NCBI GenBank assembly: GCA_003132165.1
Contig: PKWW01000020.1
Coordinates: forward strand, 1 to 64,000
From: Acidimicrobiaceae bacterium
GTDB taxonomy: Bacteria > Actinomycetota > Acidimicrobiia > Acidimicrobiales > RAAP-2
Reading direction: 5' to 3'
Length of the DNA stretch: 64,000 bases
The position numbers and the translations under genes are program-made. A model generated the notes under the pieces. The model was given only the letters and a program-made list of their open reading frames with translations. It was not told the DNA's origin and made no database searches. Shown here in pieces: positions 50,137 through 59,638 of this stretch. Each line of letters opens with the position of its first letter. Positions within the stretch are counted from its first letter, which is position 1.

Positions 50137-51891
50137 GTGTTGAAGAAAGTCCTCATCGCCAATCGTGGCGAGATTGCCGTCCGCGTCATCCGGACCTGCC
50201 GCGAGATGGGCATCACGACCGTCGCCGTCTACTCAGAACTCGACAGGGACGCTCTGCACGTCCGTCTCGCCGACGAGGCGTACGCCCTAGGGGGCCAGAC
50301 CGCCGCGGAGAGTTACCTGAATACCGAAGCGATCATCGACATCATCAAGCGCTCGGGCGCCGATGCGGTGCATCCCGGCTACGGCTTCTTCTCGGAGAAT
50401 ACCGACTTCGCACGGGCCATCACCTCGCTCGGGGTCACCTTCATCGGCCCACCCCCCGAAGCCATCGAAGTCATGGGCGACAAGATATCCTCCCGCCTCG
50501 CCGCGGAAAAGGCCGGCGTCGAGGGCGTACCCGGAAGGAACGAGACGCTCAAGAGCTTTGACGAAGTCGTCACTTTCGGCGAGGAGTTCGGCTGGCCGGT
50601 CGCAATCAAGGCGGCCTTCGGGGGCGGCGGACGCGGCATGAAGGTTGTGAACGGTCCCGACGAAGCCCAGAGCGCTCTCGAGAGCGCCATGCGCGAGGCG
50701 CAGAGCTATTTCGGACGCTCCGAGTGCTACGTCGAGCGCTACCTCACTTGGCCGCGACACATCGAGATGCAGATCCTCGCGGACAGCCACGGCAACACGC
50801 TGTGGCTCGGTGAGCGTGACTGCTCCGCCCAGCGCCGCCACCAGAAGCTCGTCGAAGAATCACCGGCTCCGAACTTTCCTGACGAAGTGCGCCAGGCCAT
50901 GGGCGAAGCCGCCGTCAAAGTCTCCAAGGCCTGCGGGTACGTGAACGCCGGCACCGTCGAGTTCCTCTACCAAGACGGTACATTCTTCTTCCTGGAGATG
51001 AACACCCGTCTGCAGGTCGAGCACCCCGTCACCGAACTTGTAACCGGTCTCGACCTGGTCGAGTGGCAGTTGCGTATCGCGTCGGGCGAAGCGCTCGATT
51101 TCACACAGTCCGAGGTCAGGCGCGAGGGCCACGCCATCGAGATTCGCATCAACGCCGAGGAGCCCTCGGACGGTCGTTTCGCACCGTCGCCGGGCACCAT
51201 CACCCGTTTCGACCAGCCCTCGGGCCCCGGCGTTCGCTTGGACGCGGGCTACCACGCTGGCGACACGATCTCCCAGTACTACGACAACCTGATCGGCAAA
51301 CTCATCGTTTGGGGCGCCGACCGCGAGAAGGCCCGTCGGCGCATGCTGCGCGCCATCGAGGAGACCGTCATCGAAGGCGTGGCGACGACACTTCCCGCCG
51401 ACGTCATCATTCTGTCCGACGAGGAATTCGTCCACGGCACACACTCCACCAAGTGGGTCGAGACCAATCTTGACTTCAGCGCGCTAAGCGCCCCCAGTCC
51501 CTCCGCGCCATCAGAGGGTGCGAGCACCGTCCGCAAGGACGTCACCGCCGAAGTGGATGGACGCCGGGTCACCGTGTCGCTCTGGGTACCCGAATCTGGC
51601 GACGACGACTTATCGCGACCTCACAGCACGGCAGCCAAACCTCGTCGCCAGCACCATTCCGGGGTCATCGGCAGCGGCTCGGGCACCGTCACCGTCCCCA
51701 TGCAGGGAACAATCGTGAAGATATCCGTCGAGGTCGGTCAAGAGGTCGAGGCGGGCGACACCATCGTCATCCTCGAGGCAATGAAGATGGAGAACTCGGT
51801 CAACGCGGAGAAGTCCGGCGTCGTCAAGACCATCAAGGTCGCCGAGGGCGACTCGGTCACTGCGGGCGACATCGTCGCGGTCATTGAATGA
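50137..51891 (+). CDS. Acyl-CoA carboxylase biotin carboxylase/BCCP subunit
   Basis: A 584-residue protein of the AccA3/PccA type. Residues 1-450 are a biotin carboxylase (KVLIANRGEIAVRVIRTCRE, GGGGRGMK glycine loop, EMNTRLQVEHPVTE), and the last 75 residues are a biotin carrier domain with the biotinylated Lys in ILEAMKMENS. It carboxylates biotin with bicarbonate and ATP for acetyl-/propionyl-CoA carboxylase; the carboxyltransferase subunit is not in the window. ACGGAGG precedes the GTG start. Propionyl-CoA carboxylation links it to the mutase gene three genes on. Divergent from birA, which modifies it. Confidence 0.95.
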   Translation: MLKKVLIANRGEIAVRVIRTCREMGITTVAVYSELDRDALHVRLADEAYALGGQTAAESYLNTEAIIDIIKRSGADAVHPGYGFFSENTDFARAITSLGVTFIGPPPEAIEVMGDKISSRLAAEKAGVEGVPGRNETLKSFDEVVTFGEEFGWPVAIKAAFGGGGRGMKVVNGPDEAQSALESAMREAQSYFGRSECYVERYLTWPRHIEMQILADSHGNTLWLGERDCSAQRRHQKLVEESPAPNFPDEVRQAMGEAAVKVSKACGYVNAGTVEFLYQDGTFFFLEMNTRLQVEHPVTELVTGLDLVEWQLRIASGEALDFTQSEVRREGHAIEIRINAEEPSDGRFAPSPGTITRFDQPSGPGVRLDAGYHAGDTISQYYDNLIGKLIVWGADREKARRRMLRAIEETVIEGVATTLPADVIILSDEEFVHGTHSTKWVETNLDFSALSAPSPSAPSEGASTVRKDVTAEVDGRRVTVSLWVPESGDDDLSRPHSTAAKPRRQHHSGVIGSGSGTVTVPMQGTIVKISVEVGQEVEAGDTIVILEAMKMENSVNAEKSGVVKTIKVAEGDSVTAGDIVAVIE

Positions 51892-53045
51892 GCGCCTCTC
51901 AGAGCGCCACTCACGCGATTGAGGCGTCACGCGAGGCGCTCATCGAGCTCAGCCACTTCGTGCACGCCCACCCCGAACTCGGCTACGAGGAGTTCGAGAG
52001 CGCCGAGGCCGTCGCGAAGGCCTGTGAGTCCGCGGGATTCACGGTCGAGCGGGGCATTGCGTCGCTGCCGACCGCCTTTCGTGCGACGAAGGGATCGGGC
52101 TCGCTTCACATCGTGCTCTGTGCCGAATACGATGCGCTGCCCGACGTGGGCCACGCCTGCGGGCACAACATCATCGCAGCCTCCTCGGTCGGCGCCGCAA
52201 TTGGACTCGCCGCGGTCGCCGATGAATTGGATCTCACGGTCACCTTGCTCGGGACGCCGTCCGAAGAGGGCGGCGGCGGCAAAATCGACCTGATCAATGC
52301 GGGCTACTTCGATAGCGCCCACGCCGCAATGATGATCCATCCGTGGCCCAGCGAACGACTCGAAGCCACGTGTCTCGCGGTTGACCATTTCGACGTGACC
52401 TTTGAGGGCAAGGACGCCCATGCGTCGGCAGCTCCGTGGGAGGGCGTCAACGCGCTGGACGCGCTCAACATTGCTCAGGTCGCGCTCGGACTGCTGCGCC
52501 AGCAGCTGCGCCCCGGCGATCAGTACCACGGCATCGTCGTCGAAGGCGGATCGGCCGCCAACATCATCCCGAGCCGAGCCGTCGGAAGGTTCATGGCCCG
52601 CTCGGTGACGAGCGAACGTCTCGGTGAACTGCGGACCAGGGTGAACGCGTGCTTCGAAGCCGGCTCGATCGCCACCGGCGCCACGTTCACAATCGAAGAG
52701 CTCGGCAGCGCCTTCTCGCACATGGAGTCTGACGACGCGATTCTCGCCCACTACCGAACGGCCGCCGAGTCGCTCGGGCGGACCTTCGAGCTCGATGACG
52801 CCGGTGCCGCCAAGCCAACTATCTCGACGGACATGGCGAATGTGTCACTGGTCGTGCCCGCCATTCATCCGTTGCTCGCGATTCCGACCAACGGTGCGGT
52901 CAATCACCAGCCCGAGTTCACCGCGTCGTGCATCACCCCCGCGGCCGACCAAGCGGTCCTCGACGGGGCGATCGCCCTCGCCCTCACGGGAATCGGTGTC
53001 GCCAACGATGTACCCCTTCGGACACGATTAATGAGTCGCCCATGA
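51888..53045 (+). CDS. M20 family metallo-amidohydrolase
   Basis: A 385-residue M20/peptidase-V-like zinc hydrolase, similar to aminobenzoyl-glutamate or amino-acid amidohydrolases. Metal ligands lie in CAEYDALPDVGHACGHNI (Asp, His) and GTPSEEGGGGK (catalytic Glu-Glu); the dimerisation (lid) domain follows from about residue 185 (FEGKDAHASAAPWEGVNAL). No signal peptide. Substrate unknown. The ATG overlaps the carboxylase stop by 4 nt and its own stop overlaps the next start by 4 nt. Confidence 0.88.
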   Translation: MSASQSATHAIEASREALIELSHFVHAHPELGYEEFESAEAVAKACESAGFTVERGIASLPTAFRATKGSGSLHIVLCAEYDALPDVGHACGHNIIAASSVGAAIGLAAVADELDLTVTLLGTPSEEGGGGKIDLINAGYFDSAHAAMMIHPWPSERLEATCLAVDHFDVTFEGKDAHASAAPWEGVNALDALNIAQVALGLLRQQLRPGDQYHGIVVEGGSAANIIPSRAVGRFMARSVTSERLGELRTRVNACFEAGSIATGATFTIEELGSAFSHMESDDAILAHYRTAAESLGRTFELDDAGAAKPTISTDMANVSLVVPAIHPLLAIPTNGAVNHQPEFTASCITPAADQAVLDGAIALALTGIGVANDVPLRTRLMSRP

Positions 53046-53335
53046 TGCTCGAACACGCACTGTTATCGGTCACACCGGGCCGCGAAGAGGAATTCGAGGC
53101 GTCGATGCGAGAGGCCTTGCCCGTCATCACCTCCGCGCACGACTGCTTCGGCGCCGAGGTGCGCCGCCAACACGAGGACCCCTCGGTCTATCTCCTGCTC
53201 GTTCGCTGGTCGTCAGTCGAAGCGCACATGGCGTTTCGCGACACGGATCTGTTCGAGCAGTGGCGCCAGTTGACGCACCCGTTCTATTCCGAGAAGCCGA
53301 CCGTGACCCACTTCCACGATCCGCTCGACGCCTAG
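53042..53335 (+). CDS. Antibiotic biosynthesis monooxygenase (ABM) family protein
   Basis: A 97-residue single ferredoxin-like alpha/beta-barrel domain. It begins [22 protein letters not shown] and has the [17 protein letters not shown] strand and the C-terminal [14 protein letters not shown], typical of ABM/YgiN-like proteins. Such proteins act as monooxygenases or bind small aromatic ligands; the activity here is unknown. It is coupled to the M20 gene by an ATGA overlap and its stop shares CTAG with the mutase gene. Confidence 0.82.
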   Translation: MMLEHALLSVTPGREEEFEASMREALPVITSAHDCFGAEVRRQHEDPSVYLLLVRWSSVEAHMAFRDTDLFEQWRQLTHPFYSEKPTVTHFHDPLDA

Positions 53336-54912
53336 TGGGGCTGGTACACACCGAACTCTTGGCGTAGGACGTCGGCGACCTCACCGAGCGTCGCCATACG
53401 TGACAGCGCCGCCTTCATGGGATAGAGCACGTTGGCGGTTCCGCGCGCCGCTCTGGCGAGGTCCTCGAGGGCCGAGTGCACCGCGTCGTTGTCGCGCTGC
53501 ACCTTGAGTGACTTCACTCGGGCAACCTGCGCTTCCTGCTGAGCGACGTCAATCGGGAAGACGTCCGCCTTCGTCGACTCCGCTTCGCTGAAGCGGTTGA
53601 CCCCGACCACGACCTTGTCGCCGCGATCGACGCTGCGTGCGAAGTCGTAGGCCGCCGACTCGATCTCGTTCTGCATGTAGTTGGCTTCAATCGCGGCAAC
53701 CGCTCCGCCCATGGCGTCGATCTCGGCGATGTAGTCGCGCGCGAGCCTCTCAACTTCATTGGTCATCGATTCGACGAAGTACGAACCTGCGAGTGGGTCC
53801 ACCGTGTCGGCGATACCCGATTCGTAGCCCACGATCTGCTGGGTACGAAGCGCCAGTTTCGCCGCGCGTTCGGTCGGCAGACCCAACGCCTCATCAAAAC
53901 CGTTGGTGTGAAGACTCTGGGTCCCTCCGAGGGCCGCGGCGAGCGCCTGCAGCGTCACGCGCACGATGTTGTTCTCGGGCTGCTGGGCCGTCAGCGTCGA
54001 ACCACCGGTCTGAGTGTGGAATCGAAGCATCGTCGACTTCGGATCGGTCGACCCGAACCGATCGCGCATGATCGAGGCCCAGAGGCGGCGCGCGGCGCGA
54101 TACTTGGCGACCTCTTCGAACAGATTGTTATGCGCGTTGAAGAAGAAACTGAGTCGTGGCGCGAAGTCGTCGAGCGCCAGCCCTGCGGCGAGCGCCGCTT
54201 CCACGTAGGCAATGCCGTTGGCGAGCGTAAACGCGATCTCCTGGACTGCGGTGGAGCCGGCTTCGCGGATGTGGTACCCCGATATCGAGATGGTGTTCCA
54301 GTTGGGCATCTCCTTCGCGCAGTAGGCGAAGGTGTCCACGATGAGACGCATCGAGGGTCGGGGCGGGTAGATGTACGTGCCCCTCGCGACGTACTCCTTC
54401 AAGATGTCGTTCTGGATGGTGCCGCGGAGTTGGTCACCACGTATGCCCTGCTCTTCGGCGACCAACTGGTAGAGCAACAAGAGCGTCGAAGCGGTGGAGT
54501 TGATGGTCATCGAGGTTGTGACCTCGTTGAGTGGGAGGCCCGCGAGCAGTAGTCGCATATCATCGAGCGAGGAGATCGCCACGCCCACCTTTCCGACTTC
54601 ACCTTCGGCGCGCACGTGGTCCGCGTCGTAACCCATCTGGGTCGGCAGGTCGAAGGCGCACGAGAGACCGGTCTGACCCGCACCGAGAAGAAACTTGAAG
54701 CGCTCGTTCGTCGCCTCGGCGGTCCCGAAGCCGGCGTACTGGCGCATGGTCCACAGACGGCCGCGGTACATCGTGGGTTGCACGCCGCGCGTGTAGGGAT
54801 ACTGGCCGGGAAGGCCGAGTTCGCGGCTCTCGTCGAAGTCCACCATGTCCGAGCCGGTGTAGACCGGCTGAATGACGATGCCCGAGTCGGTAATTCGTTC
54901 TGATGACGTCAC
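53332..54912 (-). CDS. Methylmalonyl-CoA mutase, large (catalytic) subunit without B12 domain
   Basis: A 526-residue TIM-barrel subunit of an acyl-CoA mutase. It retains the two residues that define methylmalonyl-CoA specificity: Tyr in [10 protein letters not shown] (Y89 of the Propionibacterium enzyme) and Arg in KEYVARGTY (R207), plus the catalytic SGYH. Isobutyryl-CoA mutase has Phe and Gln there. The C-terminal cobalamin-binding domain is missing, so a separate small subunit is required and is not in this window. The GTG start has TAACCT 7 nt upstream. Confidence 0.88.
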   Translation of the reverse strand: MTSSERITDSGIVIQPVYTGSDMVDFDESRELGLPGQYPYTRGVQPTMYRGRLWTMRQYAGFGTAEATNERFKFLLGAGQTGLSCAFDLPTQMGYDADHVRAEGEVGKVGVAISSLDDMRLLLAGLPLNEVTTSMTINSTASTLLLLYQLVAEEQGIRGDQLRGTIQNDILKEYVARGTYIYPPRPSMRLIVDTFAYCAKEMPNWNTISISGYHIREAGSTAVQEIAFTLANGIAYVEAALAAGLALDDFAPRLSFFFNAHNNLFEEVAKYRAARRLWASIMRDRFGSTDPKSTMLRFHTQTGGSTLTAQQPENNIVRVTLQALAAALGGTQSLHTNGFDEALGLPTERAAKLALRTQQIVGYESGIADTVDPLAGSYFVESMTNEVERLARDYIAEIDAMGGAVAAIEANYMQNEIESAAYDFARSVDRGDKVVVGVNRFSEAESTKADVFPIDVAQQEAQVARVKSLKVQRDNDAVHSALEDLARAARGTANVLYPMKAALSRMATLGEVADVLRQEFGVYQPH

Positions 54913-54919
54913 AGACGCA

Positions 54920-54925
54920 AGGTTA
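54920..54925 (-). promoter_or_regulatory. -10 element TAACCT, leaderless start of mutase gene
   Basis: TAACCT on the minus strand ends 7 nt before the GTG at 54912. Confidence 0.55.
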
Positions 54926-55015
54926 GGCCTTCACCGAACGAGCACGGAAACCGTCGGCGAGGGCCCAGTCGGCGAGGTTTCACTTGGTAATCACCGCGTG
55001 GACCAAGATGGTGAG

Positions 55016-55549
55016 ATGTACTGTCCCCATTGCGGCACTCAGGTGGAAGGACCGTTCTGTACCATTTGCGGAACGCCATTGAACGTGAACGCGCCCTCAG
55101 ATCGCGGTCTGATCCCCCAATACTCGGGATGGTGGCGCCGCGTCGGTGCAACACTCATCGATGAACTCATCCTGGTACTGCCGACGATCCTCGTCTCGGC
55201 CGTCGTCGCGGCGATTGCCGGCACGTTGGCCGGCGAACTGCTGGGGCTGGCCGTCGGAGGCGTCTACACGGTCACCCTGCTCTCTCGACCAGCGGGTCAG
55301 ACAATCGGTAACCAGGCGGTGAGCACCTACGTCCGCGACGCCGTCACGGGACTGCCGATATCGACGACTCAAGCGCTAAAGCGATGGGGATTCGTCGCGG
55401 CGTACGGACTGATTGGCCTACTGGTGAGCCCGAACAGCCTCACGATCGTGGGTGCAATCGGCCTCGTGGACTTCCTCTACCCCCTGTTCAACGCTCGCAA
55501 GCAGACCCTGCACGACCTCTTCGCGGGCACCGTCGTCTACCTGAAGTAG
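55016..55549 (+). CDS. Zinc-ribbon RDD-family membrane protein (copy 1)
   Basis: A 177-residue protein that begins with a four-Cys zinc ribbon (YCPHCGTQ and FCTICGTPL, residues 1-25). An RDD domain follows: GWWRRVGATLIDELILVLP, a first membrane pair (about 45-85), the conserved TIGNQAVSTYVRDAVTG loop and a last segment ending LYPLFNARKQTLHDLFAGTVVY. RDD proteins are small membrane proteins, some with Na+/H+ antiport activity. Start 55016 is chosen at the zinc ribbon; GTG 54998 is possible. A paralogue follows 96 nt later. Confidence 0.82.
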   Translation: MYCPHCGTQVEGPFCTICGTPLNVNAPSDRGLIPQYSGWWRRVGATLIDELILVLPTILVSAVVAAIAGTLAGELLGLAVGGVYTVTLLSRPAGQTIGNQAVSTYVRDAVTGLPISTTQALKRWGFVAAYGLIGLLVSPNSLTIVGAIGLVDFLYPLFNARKQTLHDLFAGTVVYLK

Positions 55550-55645
55550 GGCGTGGAAGCACCTTTTCGTGTCGGGGCAGTTAATTATGGGCTCGCAGAG
55601 GTGAAACGAACGGTGTCCCAGTGCGATGTCGGTAATGATGAACGA

Positions 55646-56194
55646 ATGAATTGTCCCAATTGCGGCGCTGAAGCGACCGAGTCGTACTGTCTCAAGTGCG
55701 GCGCCCAGATCACCAAGCCCGGCACCGTCGACGAAGTGAGTGGAAAGGTCCTCGCCAGTTGGGGGCTGCGTGTCGGCGCGACGCTGATTGACTTCCTCAT
55801 CCTCGTCATCCCCGAGTTCGTGCTTCGCTCAGTGCTCGGCAACGCCATCGGTACCAGCATCTATCTGGTCGTCTTTGGCGTATATCTCGTCTCGATGTGG
55901 TCGCTCGGCGGTGGGCGCAGTGTCGGCAACCGGGTCGCCAAGACCCAAATACTCGACGCCGCCAGTGGCGGTCTCATCACGAGCCAGCAGGCGTTTCGCC
56001 GTTACATGTTCCTCGAGCTCTACGCCATCGTCAACCTCTACGGCGCCGTCGAGAACGTCAAGATCGTCGCGTTGCTCGCTGTCGTCTACGGCGCGGTCGA
56101 CGTGCTCTTCCCACTGTTCGACGTGCGCAAGCAGACGCTTCACGACAAGTTCGCCCGAACGGTCGTTGTCGTGACCGATGCTCCAGTCGCCTAG
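55646..56194 (+). CDS. Zinc-ribbon RDD-family membrane protein (copy 2)
   Basis: A 182-residue paralogue of the preceding gene with the same order: zinc ribbon (NCPNCGAE, YCLKCGAQ), WGLRVGATLIDFLILVIPEFV, GGRSVGNRVAKTQILDAASG and the terminal LFPLFDVRKQTLHDKFARTVVVV. The two copies are only moderately alike outside the RDD core, so the duplication is not recent. The short spacing suggests one transcript. Function is unknown beyond membrane location. Confidence 0.82.
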   Translation: MNCPNCGAEATESYCLKCGAQITKPGTVDEVSGKVLASWGLRVGATLIDFLILVIPEFVLRSVLGNAIGTSIYLVVFGVYLVSMWSLGGGRSVGNRVAKTQILDAASGGLITSQQAFRRYMFLELYAIVNLYGAVENVKIVALLAVVYGAVDVLFPLFDVRKQTLHDKFARTVVVVTDAPVA

Positions 56195-56286
56195 CGCCAA
56201 GACTGGTCACGTCGAACACCGTCGTGTCGCTGTTGAACGCTCTCACCCCCGAGGTGCTCGAAGAGGACCCGAGATTGCTACGGCGA

Positions 56287-57450
56287 TCAGGCGTGCACCG
56301 GGTGGGGCATGCACAGATCGTCGTACTCGGCGATCACGATTGGTCCGGCATCCTCGCCGCACGCCGGGCACGTTGGGTCACGACGGACCTTGAAGGTGCG
56401 AAAACTCTGGTCGAGCGCGTCATACGTCAGAAGTCGTCCGACCAGCGGGTCACCGAGCTCGAGCAGCAGCTTGATGGTCTCGACGGCCTGGATCGACCCG
56501 ACAATGCCGGGTAGCACGCCGAGCACACCGGCTTCGGCGCAGCTGGGCGCCAATTCGGCGGGCGGCGGCTCGGGAATCATGCAGCGATAGCACGGACCGA
56601 TGTAGGGGTTGAAGACCGTGATCTGACCCTCGAACCGGAAGATCGAACCGTGCACGACCGGGATGCGCTTCAAGAGCGCGGCGTCGTTCACGAGGTAGCG
56701 CGTCGGGAAGTTGTCGGTGCCGTCCACGATCACGTCGTAACCGTCGATGATGTCGAGGATGTTGTCCGCGCCGAGTCGGGTGTCGTAGGTGATGACCTTG
56801 AGATCAGGGTTCATCGCTTCGAGCGTGATTCGCGCGCTGTCAACCTTGCGCATGCCGACGCGGTCGAGATTGTGCAAAATCTGACGCTGCAGGTTCGAAG
56901 AATCGACCACGTCCATGTCGATGATGCCAATGGTGCCCACGCCGGCTGCGGCGAGGTAGAGGGCGGCCGGTGACCCGAGCCCTCCCGCGCCGAGCAGCAG
57001 CACCTTCGAGTCAAGCAACTTCATCTGACCGTTCTCACCGACCTCGGGCAACAAGAGGTGGCGGTGGTAGCGGATCCGCTGGTCCTGGGTCATGGTGCGA
57101 GGCGTCGTCCAGACGAGTCCCTCGTCCTTCCATTTGTTGAAACCACCGATGACCGATACAACGTCGCTGTAGCCGAGGTCCTGGAGAGTCTTGGTGGCGA
57201 ACGCCGAGCGGACGCCGCCCGCGCAGTACACCGCGATGGGTGCGTTCTTGTCGGGCAGTCGCCCCTCGATGGAGAACTCGAGGTTTCCCCGTGCGACGTG
57301 CACCGCACCCGGCACTGCGCCCTGCTCGTGCTCATCAGGCTCGCGAACATCAAGCAAGGTGTAGTAATCGAGTCGCGCAGCGACTTCCTGAGGTTCGATC
57401 TCTCGAATCTCAGACTTGGCGGCATTCAGTAGATCTCGAGGTGTAGACAA
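56287..57450 (-). CDS. moeB: Rhodanese-MoeB/ThiF fusion (sulfur-carrier adenylyltransferase)
   Basis: A 387-residue protein. Residues about 15-105 are a rhodanese domain with active-site Cys in AVYCAGGVRS. Residues 115-387 are an E1-like adenylyltransferase: LLGAGGLGSPAALYLAAAGVG (nucleotide binding), DMDVVDSSNLQRQILH, DGTDNFPTRYLVND, and two zinc-binding CXXC pairs (CYRC, CPAC). It adenylates and probably sulfurates a ThiS/MoaD-like carrier for Moco, thiamine or thio-modifications. Actinobacterial MoeZ normally has its rhodanese at the C terminus; here it is at the N terminus. The TTG start at 57450 has GAAGGAG 7 nt upstream. Confidence 0.9.
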   Translation of the reverse strand: MSTPRDLLNAAKSEIREIEPQEVAARLDYYTLLDVREPDEHEQGAVPGAVHVARGNLEFSIEGRLPDKNAPIAVYCAGGVRSAFATKTLQDLGYSDVVSVIGGFNKWKDEGLVWTTPRTMTQDQRIRYHRHLLLPEVGENGQMKLLDSKVLLLGAGGLGSPAALYLAAAGVGTIGIIDMDVVDSSNLQRQILHNLDRVGMRKVDSARITLEAMNPDLKVITYDTRLGADNILDIIDGYDVIVDGTDNFPTRYLVNDAALLKRIPVVHGSIFRFEGQITVFNPYIGPCYRCMIPEPPPAELAPSCAEAGVLGVLPGIVGSIQAVETIKLLLELGDPLVGRLLTYDALDQSFRTFKVRRDPTCPACGEDAGPIVIAEYDDLCMPHPVHA

Positions 57451-57528
57451 CGGTCGCTCCTTCTTGGTCCATAAATCCTACCTGCTGGGTCAACAATCGT
57501 TGCCACTCCACCTGCTAGACCACATCGG

Positions 57529-58125
57529 GTGGAACTCAAGAACCTACTGGCCCGACGTCGGATGGTGCGGTCCTTCGACGGGACACCCGTGGACCTCGAT
57601 GTGCTCGAGGCGCTGTGCGCCGACGCACTCTGGGCACCGAGCGCCGGTAACAGTGCGGGCGTGCGCATGCACACCGTCGGGTCCGATTCCCTGGGCGAGT
57701 ACTTTGAGGTCGCGACCGACGCTGAATGGCGCCAACACGCTCGACGAGCGCCCGGGCTCTTGCGGGCCGGAGCGGTCGTGCTCGTCACGACGCGGCCGCA
57801 GGACTACGTGCGCCGCTACTCCGAGCCTGACAAGGCAACGTCGGGCCTCGGCGAGCACGAAGCCTGGCCGCTGCCCTACTGGCACACCGACGCCGCGATG
57901 ACGACCATGGCATTGTTGCTGCTACTCGAAGAGAGAAATTTGCAAGCGACCTTGTGGGGCAACTTTCGCCATGGCGAGGACGTACTGTCATGGGCGGGGG
58001 TCGTCGACGAGGAACTTTTCGCCACCGTGCTCATTGGACACGGCGACGGAAAGGACGTGCCGTCGTCCTCGCTGGGGCGTGACGTGCCCGCCCGGAGCCA
58101 GCGAGTTCATCGGGTGAAGCCCTAA
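57529..58125 (+). CDS. Nitroreductase family protein
   Basis: A 198-residue FMN-binding nitroreductase-fold protein. The N-terminal LLARRRMVRSFDGTPVD and APSAGNSAGVRMHTV are the cofactor-binding motifs, and the GLGEHEAWPLPYWHTDAAMTTMALLLLL helix is the dimer core. These enzymes reduce nitroaromatics, flavins or quinones with NAD(P)H; F420-linked variants also occur. GTG start; stop overlaps the pepA stop (CTAA). Confidence 0.83.
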   Translation: MELKNLLARRRMVRSFDGTPVDLDVLEALCADALWAPSAGNSAGVRMHTVGSDSLGEYFEVATDAEWRQHARRAPGLLRAGAVVLVTTRPQDYVRRYSEPDKATSGLGEHEAWPLPYWHTDAAMTTMALLLLLEERNLQATLWGNFRHGEDVLSWAGVVDEELFATVLIGHGDGKDVPSSSLGRDVPARSQRVHRVKP

Positions 58126-59627
58126 ACGTTCGCCGCCTCGCCCACCGCCGAGAGGAACTCGACGATCGTGCGGGCGCTGAACGCCGTCGCACCCTTGGTC
58201 ACGTACCCGCGAGCCACATCGGCCCTGCCGGGTCCCGCGATGTCGAGATGCACCCACGGCCGACCATCGGTGAAACGCTGAAGCAGCAGCGCCGCCGAGA
58301 TGGAACCGGCCCTACCGGTCTTACCGATGTTCTTCATGTCCGCGATGTCCGATTCGATGTGGCTCTCGTAGTTCGCCACCAGCGGCATCCGCCAGAGCTG
58401 CTCGCCACTGCGCGAGCTGGCCTCGTTGAAGTAGTTCGCCAACTCGTCGGTGGAGGCGAATATCGCCCCCACTTCGTCACCGAGTGCCACCGCCTGGGCG
58501 CCCGTCAAGGTCGCCACGTCGATGATCGCGTCAGGGTTCGCCTCGACCGCGAGGCTCAGGCCATCGGCCAGGATCAGTCGTCCCTCGGCATCGGTATTGA
58601 GCACCTCGATGGTCATCCCATTTCGGATGGTCAGCACGTCACCGGGCCTCGTCGCCTTGCCACCGGTCATGTTCTCGGTCATCGGGGCGATCGCGGTGAT
58701 GCGGATTGGCAACTTCAGCCGACTGGCGATCGATAGCGCGGTCATCACCACAGCCGCGCCGGTCATGTCGGTCTTCATGGCCATCATGCCCTCACCGGAC
58801 TTGATCGAAAGCCCACCCGAGTCGAAGGTCACGCCCTTACCCACGAGGGCGACGTGCGGCAAGGCCTTCTCGGGGTCCGGGTCGTAGGTCGCGTAAACGA
58901 GCCGGACCGGCTGCGCCGAACCTTGTCCCACGCCCAACAAGCCGCCCAGAGCCTCCTCTTTGATCTTGGCCTCGTTCCACGTCTCGACACTCACGTACAG
59001 GTCCTCGTCGAGGCGTTTCACGACGTGCTTCGCCAAACTCTTCGGCGAAAGATGACCGGCGGGCGTGTCGATGAGGTACTTGGCCCAGTTGATGCCGTCG
59101 GCGACAATGGCGCCCCGAGCGGCTCCTTCCGCGACGAGGTTGTGCGTGGCGACCGTGGGAAGCGGCAGCCCGAGCGGCACGACGTCGAACGTGGCATCGC
59201 TTTCGGGTTTCTTGAAGTTATAGGACGAGAGGATCGCCCCCTCCACGAGCGCCTGAGCAGCGTCGCGTGGGTACTCGATGCCATCGGTCGGCAAGAAGAA
59301 CGCGACCGAGCCGTCGCCGGCGCTGCGCACGGCGGCCGCGCCCGCGAGACGGTAGTTTTCAAGATTGTTGTAACTCGAACCGAGACTCACGAGCGCCACG
59401 TTCGACTCGTCGAATGAATGCAGCAGCACCACGCTGCCGGGCTCGGGCTTCAATCCGTGCTGTACGCACCACTCCTTCGAGAAGTCGCGTGGCAGCGTAT
59501 GGCCCCCGAGCTCGTCGGGCACCGACTCGGCGATGACCGCCACATCACCGTCAAAGACGACCGGCACCGCGATGGTGGTCTGGAAGGCGCCCTCGTCGGG
59601 CGTCGAGAGTCGAATGATGCGAGCCAT
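58122..59627 (-). CDS. pepA: Leucyl aminopeptidase (M17)
   Basis: A 501-residue cytosolic M17 aminopeptidase. The catalytic region includes LVGKGVTFDSGGLSIKSG and MKTDMTGAAVVM, then the signature NTDAEGRLILADGL that binds two metal ions. It removes N-terminal residues from peptides and works in peptide turnover. AAGGAG lies 9 nt before the ATG at 59627. It follows the cobalamin adenosyltransferase gene by 11 nt, so the two are likely co-transcribed. Confidence 0.94.
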   Translation of the reverse strand: MARIIRLSTPDEGAFQTTIAVPVVFDGDVAVIAESVPDELGGHTLPRDFSKEWCVQHGLKPEPGSVVLLHSFDESNVALVSLGSSYNNLENYRLAGAAAVRSAGDGSVAFFLPTDGIEYPRDAAQALVEGAILSSYNFKKPESDATFDVVPLGLPLPTVATHNLVAEGAARGAIVADGINWAKYLIDTPAGHLSPKSLAKHVVKRLDEDLYVSVETWNEAKIKEEALGGLLGVGQGSAQPVRLVYATYDPDPEKALPHVALVGKGVTFDSGGLSIKSGEGMMAMKTDMTGAAVVMTALSIASRLKLPIRITAIAPMTENMTGGKATRPGDVLTIRNGMTIEVLNTDAEGRLILADGLSLAVEANPDAIIDVATLTGAQAVALGDEVGAIFASTDELANYFNEASSRSGEQLWRMPLVANYESHIESDIADMKNIGKTGRAGSISAALLLQRFTDGRPWVHLDIAGPGRADVARGYVTKGATAFSARTIVEFLSAVGEAANV

Positions 59628-59638
59628 GCTGCTACTCC

